Source: Actinomycetota bacterium
GTDB taxonomy: Bacteria > Actinomycetota > Acidimicrobiia > Acidimicrobiales > Ilumatobacteraceae
Direction: 5' to 3'
Length of the DNA stretch: 64,000 nucleotides
Assembly: GCA_016700055.1 (NCBI GenBank)
Contig: CP064997.1
Coordinates: 1,612,001 to 1,676,000, forward strand
Shown: in pieces, positions 25,536 through 34,029 of the stretch
Numbering within the stretch: position 1 is the first letter of the stretch
Layout of the letters: the number at the start of each line of letters is the position of its first letter
Notes under the pieces: generated by a model
The model's database searches: none
The model's input: the letters and a program-made list of their open reading frames with translations, nothing else
What the model was told of the DNA's origin: nothing
Position numbers and translations under genes: made by a program

Positions 25536-26537
25536 CTAGATCAGCAGGTTGTAGCCGGGCACGTCGTTGTGACGAGTATCGAGATACACCTTGGACTCGG
25601 GGAAGCCGAGAAAGCGACCGTGGCTCCAACGAATCTCGACGTGGCCCGTCACCGCCAGGTCATGGCCATCGGACCGACGCCTGACCGTCGCCTGCCACGC
25701 GACCTCCGGCTGGCCGGCGTGGCGCGCGGCCACCTCGAAGGCGCGCAGCTCGTAGCTCTGGATCCAGTCCCACGCCGAGTCGATCCGCAGCCGGAGGTGA
25801 GCCGTCTTGTCGGTGCCGAGCACGAAGTAGGTGGCGGTGGTGACGCGCAGCATCCGCCAGAGGAGACGCAAGTTGTCACGTGAGCCCGACATCGCCGACT
25901 GCCATCGCCGTGCCGACTCCAGCGCCACCGCGCTGCAGAGGTTGGCCCAGGGCAGCTGCAAGGGCTGCGGCCAGGCTCGAGAGTTCAGCGCTGTCTTGAG
26001 CGCACGCTGCTGCTCGCGCCTCAGGTCGCCGACGGACGAGGGCAGACCCGGCAGTGCCGTGTGGGAGCTCGCCGCCGTATACAGAGCTTGGAACTCGTCG
26101 GGCGCAGTCTCGGCGAACCAGTTCACCGTCGACCGCTCCTCACCGACGAGCAGTCGGTCGAACAAGCGCGGTGGGCCGGGGTTCAAGAGCACCTTGGACA
26201 GGTACTTGCAGCTGATCAGGAAGACGTGGTCGACGCGGAGGTCAGCCGGGATCACGTCGTCGCCAGGCGGGCGGTGGGGCCCCTTCCATTCGACCCGGAG
26301 GGGCGGCCGACCACGGAGACCGTCCGCGGCGGTCAAGAACGCTCGCCCGTTGTCGAAGGCCGTGCGAAACGAAGCGGCGTGCTCGGCGCTCTTGTGCAGC
26401 TCGCGAAGCTGCTCCCAGACGTCGTCAGACACGTTGATGAGTTGGAATGGCCGATGTGCCATCGCGCTGTCGAGACTCGGTGACAGCATTCCGAGCGCGG
26501 TGGCGATCTCGGTGATCTCGGTGAGTCCGACCGGCAT
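25536..26537 (-). CDS. Unknown protein, candidate restriction endonuclease of an R-M pair
   Basis: A 333-residue protein of no family I can name. It follows a DNA methyltransferase gene by two bases, the usual place for a cognate endonuclease. A short stretch (residues 96-112, IPADLRVDHVFLISCKY) has the spacing of a PD-(D/E)xK nuclease core: P97-x-D99 and K111, with Ser109 where Asp/Glu is usual. VEWKG (82-86) precedes it. The rest is mostly helical with several tryptophans. It has no signal peptide or membrane helix. The N-terminal 25 residues could be trimmed if translation began at the second Met (AMAHRP). Nuclease function is inference from context plus this weak motif. Confidence 0.65.
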   Translation of the reverse strand: MPVGLTEITEIATALGMLSPSLDSAMAHRPFQLINVSDDVWEQLRELHKSAEHAASFRTAFDNGRAFLTAADGLRGRPPLRVEWKGPHRPPGDDVIPADLRVDHVFLISCKYLSKVLLNPGPPRLFDRLLVGEERSTVNWFAETAPDEFQALYTAASSHTALPGLPSSVGDLRREQQRALKTALNSRAWPQPLQLPWANLCSAVALESARRWQSAMSGSRDNLRLLWRMLRVTTATYFVLGTDKTAHLRLRIDSAWDWIQSYELRAFEVAARHAGQPEVAWQATVRRRSDGHDLAVTGHVEIRWSHGRFLGFPESKVYLDTRHNDVPGYNLLI

Positions 26538-26539
26538 CC

Positions 26540-27958
26540 CTATGGGTTTCTTCGGACGAGGTCTTGAGCGGTCCAGAACCCCGGTTGCGGGCTGTTCGTG
26601 AACCCACCCTTCGCGTAGCGCTCGAGCCGTTCGAGGCTGTCCGGCGAGAGCATCTCGATCGCATCGAAGAACGCGTCGGGCCCGGCCGCGCGAAGGGCGG
26701 TGTCGCCCTCACTCGGCCGTTTCGGAAGGTGACTGGTCAAGAAGACCAGCGGCACCTCGCCGCGAACGCCCTTCAGCGCATACGCACGTCCGAGCGACTT
26801 CCACACGGTGTCGGTGCGCAGCAGGCCACCGCGGTGACTCGTGAACGCGCCCGGCACGTCGAAGAACCAGGTTGCCCCGTCAGCGTCGGTGGCAACGAAG
26901 TTCACGGTGACGCCGGTCTTGCGGATGCGTCGATTGCGCTCCGCGATCGTGAACCCGGCCTCTTCGATGAGCCGCTCGGCGAGCTTCTGCGCGGCCTGGC
27001 CTTCCTGCGTCGCTCGACTCTGGAAGTCCTCGACGTCATCGCTCGGTTCCAGTGCTTCCTGAACGCGGCGGCGAGCGATCTCGACGTAGGTGACATCGAG
27101 GTCGTAGCCGACGTAGCGCCGTCCGAGACGGGCGGCCGCGACGAGTGCCGACCCACTTCCCATGAACGGGTCGAGCACGAGATCGTCCTTGAACGTGTAG
27201 AGGCGGATGAGCTGCTCGGGCAACTCCACGGGGAACGGTGCGGGGTGGCCGACCCGGCGCGCACTCTCAGGGGGGATCGACCAGATGTCCAAGGTCATGG
27301 CCATGAAGTCCTCGGTCATCAGCGTGCTCTCGTGGGGCAGGCCTTCTGCGGCGCGCTGCTTCACGGAGCGAGCACGGTCGAATCGCCCCTTGCTGGCCAC
27401 GATGACGCGCTCGCTGATGTCGCGCAGCACCGGATTGGCCGCGCTGCGGAAGGAGCCCCAGGCGCACGAACCGCTGGCGCCCTCACCCTTTTGCCAGATG
27501 AGCTCCCCGCGAAGCAGCAGACCGAGGTCGTGTTCGAGGATGCGGATCACGTCGGCCGACAGGCTTCGATATGGCCTGCGGCCGAGGTTGGCCACATTCA
27601 CGGCGATACGGCCTCCGGGCTCGAGCTTGCGCACGCACTCGGCGAAGACGTCGGTCAGCATCTCGAGGTACTCGAGGTAGGAAGCGGGTATGCCCTCTCG
27701 CTCGAGCTCCTCCTCGTACTGCTTGCCGGCGAAGTAGGGCGGCGACGTGACGACGAGCGCTACCGATCCGTCGGCGATGCGATCCATGTGTCGCGCATCG
27801 CCGTGAACGAAGGGCTCGTCAACCGGCAACGGCGGCGGGACGTCTTCGTCGTCGGAGAGCTCTGGCTCACGAAACCGCTCGTAGAACGGCGTCGAGTCGT
27901 GGGCCTCCCGGGCGCTCACGCCGAAGTTGGAGGTGGTCGTCTTTCGTCGTTCCCTCAA
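26540..27958 (-). CDS. DNA methyltransferase (N4/N6 amino-MTase, beta-type order) with C-terminal extension
   Basis: A 472-residue site-specific DNA methyltransferase. The catalytic motif IV is TSPPYF (71-76) and the AdoMet-binding motif I region is DPFMGSGSAL (263-272); motif IV before motif I indicates the beta arrangement. The amino-methylating class is clear, but SPPY does not distinguish N4-cytosine from N6-adenine with certainty. Residues 320-472 form an extra domain (WFFDVPGAF, GGLLRTDTVWKSLG, VFLTSHLP) with nuclease-like strand pattern but no evident catalytic lysine. The start is a TTG at 27958 with AGGAGG five bases before it; TACGCT further upstream could be the -10. The gene is tightly coupled to the downstream unknown gene. 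Confidence 0.92.
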   Translation of the reverse strand: MRERRKTTTSNFGVSAREAHDSTPFYERFREPELSDDEDVPPPLPVDEPFVHGDARHMDRIADGSVALVVTSPPYFAGKQYEEELEREGIPASYLEYLEMLTDVFAECVRKLEPGGRIAVNVANLGRRPYRSLSADVIRILEHDLGLLLRGELIWQKGEGASGSCAWGSFRSAANPVLRDISERVIVASKGRFDRARSVKQRAAEGLPHESTLMTEDFMAMTLDIWSIPPESARRVGHPAPFPVELPEQLIRLYTFKDDLVLDPFMGSGSALVAAARLGRRYVGYDLDVTYVEIARRRVQEALEPSDDVEDFQSRATQEGQAAQKLAERLIEEAGFTIAERNRRIRKTGVTVNFVATDADGATWFFDVPGAFTSHRGGLLRTDTVWKSLGRAYALKGVRGEVPLVFLTSHLPKRPSEGDTALRAAGPDAFFDAIEMLSPDSLERLERYAKGGFTNSPQPGFWTAQDLVRRNP

Positions 27959-28037
27959 CTTCCCCTCCTCGATGACTCCCGAGCGTAGCCGAAAAGTCGA
28001 ACAGGATCGAACGTACGCGCGCAGCCCGGCTGCTCGA

Positions 28038-29438
28038 TCAGGGAGGGGTGCTGGTGCTGTGCGGCGGGATGTTCTGGTTGTGCCGGAACAGGTTCGTCGG
28101 GTCCCAGACGCGCTTCAGCTCCGTCAGCCGCGCGAACTTCTCCGGACCGAACGCGGCCTCGACGCGGCCGGGACCTTCGTCGCCGATGTAGTTCAGATAC
28201 ACCCGGCCGGTCGACCACGGCTTCATCGCCGTGGCCAGCGCCCTGGTGTAGCTGATGTTCCGGTCGTTGTCGGCCGGGTCGGCCCAGAGCGACAGGTAGT
28301 GGGTGTTCCACGGCGCCGAGCGCTGCCCGAACGCGGTTGCCTCCTCGTCGACGCGCGCGATAGCGCCGCCTCCCGGGACGAGGAGGATCTGCGTCATCGG
28401 CGACACGGGGCGCGTGGCGTGCTCGACCAGCGTGTCGACGGCATCGTCGGGCAACTCAGCCAAGAAGTCGGCGGTCCAGTAGTTCTGCATGCCCTTCGGG
28501 TTCGGTGGGTCGAGCAGCTGCTGCAATGCGACGTAGGGCATCGGGGCGACCATGTCGGCGGCGAGGTACGGCAGCTCGCGCAGCGGTCGCAGCGCCTGCT
28601 CGCCGTCGTCGACCGACCCGGCGTAGCAGCAGACCACGCCGACGACCGGTTGCCCGCGCGCCGGCTCGGGAACAAACTCCTCGTGAGGGGCGGTGATGAA
28701 GGCCAATCCGGTGCCGACGGCATCCGGCGCCGCGGCCATGAAGTCGCGATAGAAGCGCACCAGCTCGGCGGCCACGGCTGCTGGGAACAGCAGCATCCCG
28801 CCGAGCACGATCGGGCCCAAGGGATGCAGACGGAAGGTGAACGCCGTGACGACACCGAAGTTGCCGCCTCCGCCACGAAGCCCCCAGAACAGATCCGGGT
28901 TTTCGTCGTCCGACGCCGTCACGGCACGGCCGTCGGCGGTGACCACCTCGGCCTCGACGAGGTTGTCGCAGACGTATCCGAAGGCACGTTCGAGCCAGCC
29001 ACTTCCACTGCCGAGGGTGAGGCCGGCCACGCCGGTGCTCGACACCCGTCCGCCGGTGACGGCCAGGCCGTGCTGCTGAGTGGCCGCGTCGACTTCGCCC
29101 CAGGTGGCACCGCCTTCGACCCTTGCCGTTCGTGCAACGGGATCGACGGTGATCTTCCGCATACCGCGCATGTCGAGGCACATCCCTGCGTCGACGACCG
29201 CGGCGCCAGTGATGCCATGCCCCCCGCCGTAGATCGACAGCGGATGACCGTGCTCACGAGCGTGGTTCACGACAGCAATCACGTCGTCGACGGTCGAGCA
29301 CCGGGCGATACCCGATGGCGAGCGGTCGATCATCCCGTTGAAGACACGTCGGGCATCGTCGTATCCGTCGTCGCCCGGCTGAAGCAGGACACCGGTGAAT
29401 CCCCGGAGCTCAACTCCCATGAAGGTCTGATGAGACAT
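28038..29438 (-). CDS. FAD-linked oxidoreductase, berberine-bridge type
   Basis: A 466-residue flavoprotein of the PCMH/vanillyl-alcohol-oxidase superfamily with a C-terminal BBE segment (YLNYIGDEG, RLTELKRVWDPTNLF). The histidine that is covalently joined to FAD is present in SIYGGGHGITG. The cysteine used by bicovalent family members is not: the matching stretch reads GRVSSTGVAGLTLGSGSG. So the flavin is probably attached once. No signal peptide is seen. The substrate could be a sugar, alkaloid-like or aromatic compound. The ATG at 29438 follows GGGGG at good spacing. It lies 79 bases upstream of the methyltransferase gene on the same strand. Confidence 0.9.
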   Translation of the reverse strand: MSHQTFMGVELRGFTGVLLQPGDDGYDDARRVFNGMIDRSPSGIARCSTVDDVIAVVNHAREHGHPLSIYGGGHGITGAAVVDAGMCLDMRGMRKITVDPVARTARVEGGATWGEVDAATQQHGLAVTGGRVSSTGVAGLTLGSGSGWLERAFGYVCDNLVEAEVVTADGRAVTASDDENPDLFWGLRGGGGNFGVVTAFTFRLHPLGPIVLGGMLLFPAAVAAELVRFYRDFMAAAPDAVGTGLAFITAPHEEFVPEPARGQPVVGVVCCYAGSVDDGEQALRPLRELPYLAADMVAPMPYVALQQLLDPPNPKGMQNYWTADFLAELPDDAVDTLVEHATRPVSPMTQILLVPGGGAIARVDEEATAFGQRSAPWNTHYLSLWADPADNDRNISYTRALATAMKPWSTGRVYLNYIGDEGPGRVEAAFGPEKFARLTELKRVWDPTNLFRHNQNIPPHSTSTPP

Positions 29439-29498
29439 GATTCCCCCTTCGACGCGTGCCCCCCAGCGGACGAGTCGTCATGCAAGGTACCCGCTCAG

Positions 29499-30128
29499 AT
29501 GGATGCCGATTCCGAATGCGAGGATCCGGGAGTGAGCTTCCGGGAGCGTGGGGTCGAGCCAGCGGACGGATTCACCGGGGACGGGTTCGTCGTCCGGCCG
29601 CTCGTACCGTCCGACGCGGTGCTCGATCATGAAGCGGTGATGGCGAGCCGCGAGTTCCTGTACCACTGGGAGCAGGACCCTCCGTATCCACCTCCGGACT
29701 TCTCGGTCGAGGACAACCTCGAGGACCTGGTGCAGATGGACGACGAGCATCGCGGCGGGACTCGATACACGTACACCGTCATGAACGCCGAGGAATCGCA
29801 GGTGCTCGGCTGCATCTACCTGCTGCCGGGCGATGACCGCATGTACCGGTCAGCCGAGGTGATGAGCCACGACGGCACCGACCTGTCGTCGGTCGACGCC
29901 ACTGTGTGGTTCTGGGTTCGTCCCTCCACCTGGGAGGCCGGGTTCGAGCGCATCCTGCTCGACGCGGTGCTGGGCTGGCTCCGCGACGTCTGGTCGTTCG
30001 GGCGCGCAGCGATCATGACCAACGAGCACCTCGACCACCAGATCGCGACGATCGAGTCGCTGGGCTTGACCCGTCGCTTCGACGTAGATCGCGAACGCGA
30101 CATGTACAAGTCCCACGCCTACGCCTGA
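29499..30128 (+). CDS. GNAT-like N-acetyltransferase family protein
   Basis: About 209 residues. The central and C-terminal parts resemble a GNAT acyltransferase: FVVRPLVPSDAV at the first strand, VLGCIYLLPG, then WFWVRPSTWEAGFERILLDAVLGWL and a final IESLGLTRRFDVDRERDMY typical of the last strand-helix pair. The acetyl-CoA pyrophosphate loop is not the classic QxxGxG/A, so catalysis is uncertain. The ATG at 29499 is annotated, but a GTG at 29532 preceded by AGGA at seven bases is an equally good start and would remove 11 residues. It is divergent from the FAD oxidase gene. Confidence 0.75.
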   Translation: MDADSECEDPGVSFRERGVEPADGFTGDGFVVRPLVPSDAVLDHEAVMASREFLYHWEQDPPYPPPDFSVEDNLEDLVQMDDEHRGGTRYTYTVMNAEESQVLGCIYLLPGDDRMYRSAEVMSHDGTDLSSVDATVWFWVRPSTWEAGFERILLDAVLGWLRDVWSFGRAAIMTNEHLDHQIATIESLGLTRRFDVDRERDMYKSHAYA

Positions 30129-30246
30129 CCGGCGGATGTTTGCAGATCCTGGCGCGTGAGCATGGGATTTGAACGAGCAGAATCAAGGTAGTGTCATCTG
30201 CATGAATCTGGCACTGAGCGGTGCGTGAATTGCGTAGGGTGACATC

Positions 30247-31518
30247 GTGAGTGCCGACCCCAACGCCAACGCCTATCGCCCCCGGCTGATCGATGCGGCC
30301 GTCCTCGACGCATTCTCCGCTTTCGCTGCGGTGATGCTGGTCGGGCCCAGGGCCACGGGCAAGACGACGACGGCTGCTCGCTTCGTCGCCCAGATCGACC
30401 GCCTCGACATCCCCGACGTGGCCGCGACGTACCGCGCGGATCCGGACGCTGCACTGCGCCGGGCGAGCCGCCCACTCCTGCTCGACGAATGGCAAGAGGT
30501 GCCCGAGGTGCTCGCCGCCGTGAAACGTGCAGTCGACCGTGACCGCTCGCCTGGGCAGTTCCTCCTCACTGGGAGCATCCGCGCGACGACCGAGCTGGAC
30601 ACATGGGCGGGCACAGGGCGAGTCATGCGTCTGCCGATGCATCCATTGAGCGAGCGCGAGGTCAACGGGGACATCACGGGCGACGACCTCGTGACACGTC
30701 TCGCAGATGGCTGGCTCGATGCTGTCCCCACGCGGCCTCCCCCGCTCGACATCGACGCGTACATCGGGCTTGCGAGTCGCGGCTCGTTCCCCGATCTCGC
30801 CTTCACCGAGCGCACCGCCCGACAGCGGCGCCTGTGGTACGACAGCTACCTCGACGACCTTGTCACCCGCGATGTGACGTCGATCGGTGCATCGCGAGAT
30901 CCGGTGCGTCTCCGGCGCTACCTCACGACGCTTGCGCTGAACCTCGCCGGCCAACCGTCCGCGGCGTCACTGATCCGCGACGCCGATGTCAACGCCAAGA
31001 CCGCCGTCGCCTACGACCGAGCGCTCACCAACCTCGCAGTCCTCGACATCGTCCCGGCGTGGGCCTCGAACCGCCTCAAGCGGCTGACGAAGGCAGGCAA
31101 GCGGTACCTCGTCGACACTGCGCTCGCCGCGGCAGCCGCCGACGTGACCTACGACGAGATCATCCGCGACAGCGACCTACGCGGCCGCTGGTTCGACGCG
31201 TTCGCCGTGATGCAGTTCCGCGCAGAACTCGCGGCAGCGTCACCGAGGCGTGCGATGCACCACATGCGCGTCGAGGGTGGTCGCCACGAGGTCGACCTGG
31301 TGGTCGACCTCGGACGCGGCCGCCTCTTCGCGATCGAGTTCAAAGCCGGCACCGCTCCGACCCGCGAAGACGCTCGACACCTCCTCTGGCTGCGCGATGA
31401 GCTCGGGAAGAACTTCGCCGGCGGAATGGTGCTCCACTCCGGCCAAGCGGTCGTCGAGCTCGATGACCGGATCGGTGCTGCACCGCTCAGCGCAGTCTGG
31501 GCCTCAGCGCTCCGGTAG
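30247..31518 (+). CDS. AAA ATPase with C-terminal DUF4143 nuclease-like domain
   Basis: A 423-residue member of the AAA_14/DUF4143 family, usually annotated simply as ATP-binding protein. Walker A is GPRATGKTT (33-41) and Walker B is RPLLLDEWQEVP (residues 75-86). A sensor-like FLLTGSIRATTE follows, then a winged-helix stretch. DUF4143 at the C-terminus has HEVDLVVDLGRGRLFAIEFKAG, a pattern resembling the PD-(D/E)xK fold (D...E-x-K). The biological role of the family is unknown. The GTG at 30247 lies six bases after TAGGGT (30235-30240), so it is probably leaderless. A second, unrelated ATPase gene starts about 100 bases downstream. Confidence 0.88.
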   Translation: MSADPNANAYRPRLIDAAVLDAFSAFAAVMLVGPRATGKTTTAARFVAQIDRLDIPDVAATYRADPDAALRRASRPLLLDEWQEVPEVLAAVKRAVDRDRSPGQFLLTGSIRATTELDTWAGTGRVMRLPMHPLSEREVNGDITGDDLVTRLADGWLDAVPTRPPPLDIDAYIGLASRGSFPDLAFTERTARQRRLWYDSYLDDLVTRDVTSIGASRDPVRLRRYLTTLALNLAGQPSAASLIRDADVNAKTAVAYDRALTNLAVLDIVPAWASNRLKRLTKAGKRYLVDTALAAAAADVTYDEIIRDSDLRGRWFDAFAVMQFRAELAAASPRRAMHHMRVEGGRHEVDLVVDLGRGRLFAIEFKAGTAPTREDARHLLWLRDELGKNFAGGMVLHSGQAVVELDDRIGAAPLSAVWASALR

Positions 31519-31561
31519 CCGGGGGATTCCGCTTCGCGTGGCAACGCCTTCGTGCACGCGA

Positions 31562-31596
31562 TCTAACGATCTCTAACAGATCTAACAAGCTCTAAC
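31562..31596 (+). repeat. Four phased TCTAAC direct repeats before ATPase gene
   Basis: TCTAAC occurs at 31562, 31572, 31581 and 31591, so starts are 10, 9 and 10 bases apart, close to one DNA helical turn. The array is unusually AT-rich for this window. It ends 12 bases before TAACGT (31609-31614), the presumed -10 of the ATPase gene at 31621. The position and phasing suggest that several protein monomers bind one face of the helix to control that gene, perhaps the ATPase itself through its winged-helix domain. Confidence 0.7.
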
Positions 31597-31620
31597 TCCT
31601 GGCTGGAGTAACGTGCCGTC

Positions 31621-32790
31621 GTGACGAGGAACCCGTTCACTCCGACGTTCGGCGTCTCACCACCACGCTTGGCTGGTCGGTCGGACCTGCTCGACGAGTT
31701 CGCCGCGGCCCTCGAGGACGGGCCGGGCGCTCCCGGACGCATGACGCTCTACACGGGGGCGCGGGGAACCGGCAAGACCGTGATGCTGAACGAGGTGGAG
31801 GACCTCGCCCGCCAGCAGGGATGGCGCGTGATCTCCGAGACCGCCACTGCCGGGTTGGTGAACCGGCTCGTCGTCGAGCACCTACCGGCACTGCTTGCCG
31901 AGATCGACCCGGACGGTGTGACGACCAGGATCACCGGCGTCACCGCACCGTTGGGGCTCGGCGGCGCGACGTGGGAGCGCACCGAACAGCACCCGACTGC
32001 GCCCGCGCTGCGCACGCAGCTCACCGCCGCGTGTGACCTCTTGGCAGGCACCGGTACGGGGCTACTGCTGACGCTCGACGAGCTGCACCACCAGGTGGTG
32101 GCCGAGCTGAGAGAAGTGGCGACGGTGCTGCAACACCTCGTGCGCGAAGAGCGCGAGATCGCTTTCGTCGGTGCCGGGTTGCCGTCGGCCGTGAGCGCGT
32201 TGTTGAACGACGACGTGCTGACGTTCCTGCGCCGGGCCGACCGACACTCGCTCGGCGCCGTCGCGTTCGCCGACGTGGCGACCGCGATCGTCGAGCCGAT
32301 CGAAAGCGCCGAGCGTCGGATCTCGCCCGAGCTCGCGGTGCGCGCAGCCGAGGCGACCGGTGGCTATCCGTTCCTGATCCAGCTCGTCGGCTACCACATC
32401 TGGCGTCGGCAGCCTCGCCACCGCGACATCACCGAGGAAGATGTCGAAGCAGGCATCGTCGCCGCTCGCCGGCGTCTGGGGGCGCTGGTCCACGAACCGG
32501 CCCTTGCCGATCTCCCGGGCGTGTCCCGCACGTTCCTGCTGGCAATGGCGCAAGACGACGGGCCGTCGAAGATGAGCGACATCGCGTCCCGGCTCGACGT
32601 CGACGCCAACTACGCCAGCCAGTACCGCTTGCGATTGATCGCGGCCGAGCTGATCGAGCCAGCCGGCCATGGGCGAGTCACCTTCACCATGCCGTACCTG
32701 CGCGACTACCTGCGCGAGCACGTCGCGATAGACGCCCAACGCGGGCTGCCCCCGGGCGCAGCCCCGTCCACCGTGGCAGGCGATGGTTGA
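31621..32790 (+). CDS. Archaeal-type AAA ATPase with winged-helix C-terminus
   Basis: A 389-residue STAND/AAA-like ATPase. Walker A is TGARGTGKTVM (46-53 core), Walker B is LLLTLDELHH (D153, E154), and an arginine-finger-like FLRRADRHSLG follows. Residues about 300-370 look like a winged helix-turn-helix (MSDIASRLDVDANYASQYRLRLIAAELIE, split over two helices), suggesting DNA binding. Many actinobacteria carry solitary copies annotated as ATP-binding protein; the function is not known. The GTG at 31621 is six bases after TAACGT and just downstream of four phased TCTAAC repeats, which may be its own operator. Confidence 0.88.
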   Translation: MTRNPFTPTFGVSPPRLAGRSDLLDEFAAALEDGPGAPGRMTLYTGARGTGKTVMLNEVEDLARQQGWRVISETATAGLVNRLVVEHLPALLAEIDPDGVTTRITGVTAPLGLGGATWERTEQHPTAPALRTQLTAACDLLAGTGTGLLLTLDELHHQVVAELREVATVLQHLVREEREIAFVGAGLPSAVSALLNDDVLTFLRRADRHSLGAVAFADVATAIVEPIESAERRISPELAVRAAEATGGYPFLIQLVGYHIWRRQPRHRDITEEDVEAGIVAARRRLGALVHEPALADLPGVSRTFLLAMAQDDGPSKMSDIASRLDVDANYASQYRLRLIAAELIEPAGHGRVTFTMPYLRDYLREHVAIDAQRGLPPGAAPSTVAGDG

Positions 32791-32931
32791 GTGGACGCGC
32801 TCGATTGCCGAGAACAGTAGAGCCGACCGCCACGGCGTCCGCCACGCGGAGATCGTCGGCCGTGAAGTGCCGGCCCGTGGGGCGAGCCCTTTCTCGACTC
32901 AGCCCAGCTTGGTGCCGAACTACCTCAGCAG

Positions 32932-33016
32932 CGGAACGGGAGGGATTCGAACCCCCGGGCCCTTGCGGGCCTCCCGCTTTCAAGGCGGGTGCATTTGTCC
33001 GCTCTGCCACCGTTCC
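32932..33016 (-). tRNA. tRNA-Ser(UGA)
   Basis: An 85-base class II tRNA. The acceptor stem GGAACGG pairs with CCGTTCC, the anticodon loop is CTTGAAA with anticodon TGA, a long variable arm is present, and the T-loop is GGTTCGAATCC. The 3' CCA is not encoded. A TAGCCT -10 (33029-33024) lies only seven bases before the mature 5' end, so transcription may begin at or next to position 1. Confidence 0.95.
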
Positions 33017-33056
33017 GGCGGCGAGGCTAGCGAGCCGGCCGTCTCGTGGCGCGGCG

Positions 33057-34013
33057 TCACCAGTCGACGTCGGTGCAGCCTGTGTGCGAGTCCGGCTCCA
33101 CCTGGAACGTGCCGTGCTCGATGCCGTAGGTCTCGGCCATCAGGACCCGCGCCTGGTCGAGCACTCCGTGGTGGTCGACCGAGCCGCTCGTCACCAGGTG
33201 CGCCGATACCGACTCCATCTCCGACGTCAGCGTCCACACGTGCAGGTCGTGCACGTCGGCCACACCGGGGATGGCGAGCAGGTCATCGCGCATCCGGGCG
33301 ATGTCGACGTGCGGGGGAGCGGACTGCAACAAGATGCGCACCGCCTGGCGGCCCAGGCGCCACGCGCGCGGCAGGATCCACAGCCCGATCAGCGCGCCGA
33401 TCACGGGGTCGATCCATCCCCACCCGAACACCTTCATCCCGAGCGCCGCGACGATCACGCCGAGCGACCCGATCGTGTCGGCGACCACCTCGAGGTACGC
33501 GCCCTCGACGTTCAGCGACTCGTTCGCGCCGTCGCGCAGCAACACGAACGCGACCAGGTTGACGGCCAGGCCGAGCACGGCGACGATCAGCATCGGCCCG
33601 CCGAGCACCTCGGGTTCGTCGGCCAGGCGCCTCACCGCCTCGACGAGCACGTACGCGGCGACACCGATCAGGAGCAAGGAGTTCACGAAGGCGGCGAGGA
33701 TCTCCAGCCGGTAGAGCCCGAACGTGTGGCTGCTCGGGTCGTCACGCTCTCGGGCCGCGAGGGCGTGACGGGTGGCGAGCTGGATGGCGGCCAACGCCAT
33801 GCCGAGCCCGATGACGTCGGTGAGCATGTGGCCGGCGTCGGAGAGGAGCGCGAGCGAGTTCGTGAGCACCCCGGCGACGGCCTCCACCACGAAGAACGTG
33901 GCGATGAGGGCGAACGCGATCGTCAGCCGGGTGCGGTGCCGCTCGCCGGCGCGTGCCAGCGACATGCCGTGAGCGTGGCTATGGCCCTCGGAGTGACCGT
34001 GGTCGGCACCCAC
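33057..34013 (-). CDS. Cation diffusion facilitator (CzcD/ZitB-like) metal exporter
   Basis: A 318-residue CDF transporter that exports Zn2+ or similar divalent metals in exchange for protons. A histidine-rich N-terminus (HGHSEGHSHAHG) precedes six membrane helices. The metal-site signature SDAGHMLTD is in helix 2 and the matching site in helix 5 is EVVADTIGS. The cytoplasmic C-terminal domain (about 225-318) has the ferredoxin-like pattern with GVADVHDLHVWTL. The start is a GTG at 34013. It stands between tRNA-Ser(UGA) and the large L,D-transpeptidase gene on the same strand. Confidence 0.93.
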   Translation of the reverse strand: MGADHGHSEGHSHAHGMSLARAGERHRTRLTIAFALIATFFVVEAVAGVLTNSLALLSDAGHMLTDVIGLGMALAAIQLATRHALAARERDDPSSHTFGLYRLEILAAFVNSLLLIGVAAYVLVEAVRRLADEPEVLGGPMLIVAVLGLAVNLVAFVLLRDGANESLNVEGAYLEVVADTIGSLGVIVAALGMKVFGWGWIDPVIGALIGLWILPRAWRLGRQAVRILLQSAPPHVDIARMRDDLLAIPGVADVHDLHVWTLTSEMESVSAHLVTSGSVDHHGVLDQARVLMAETYGIEHGTFQVEPDSHTGCTDVDW

Positions 34014-34029
34014 CCGCGAGCCCCCTCGT

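Noticed and set aside
27927..29498. Long plus-strand frame running into the GNAT-like gene
   Set aside because: This part is antisense to the FAD oxidase and methyltransferase. Only the last 209 codons look like a protein.
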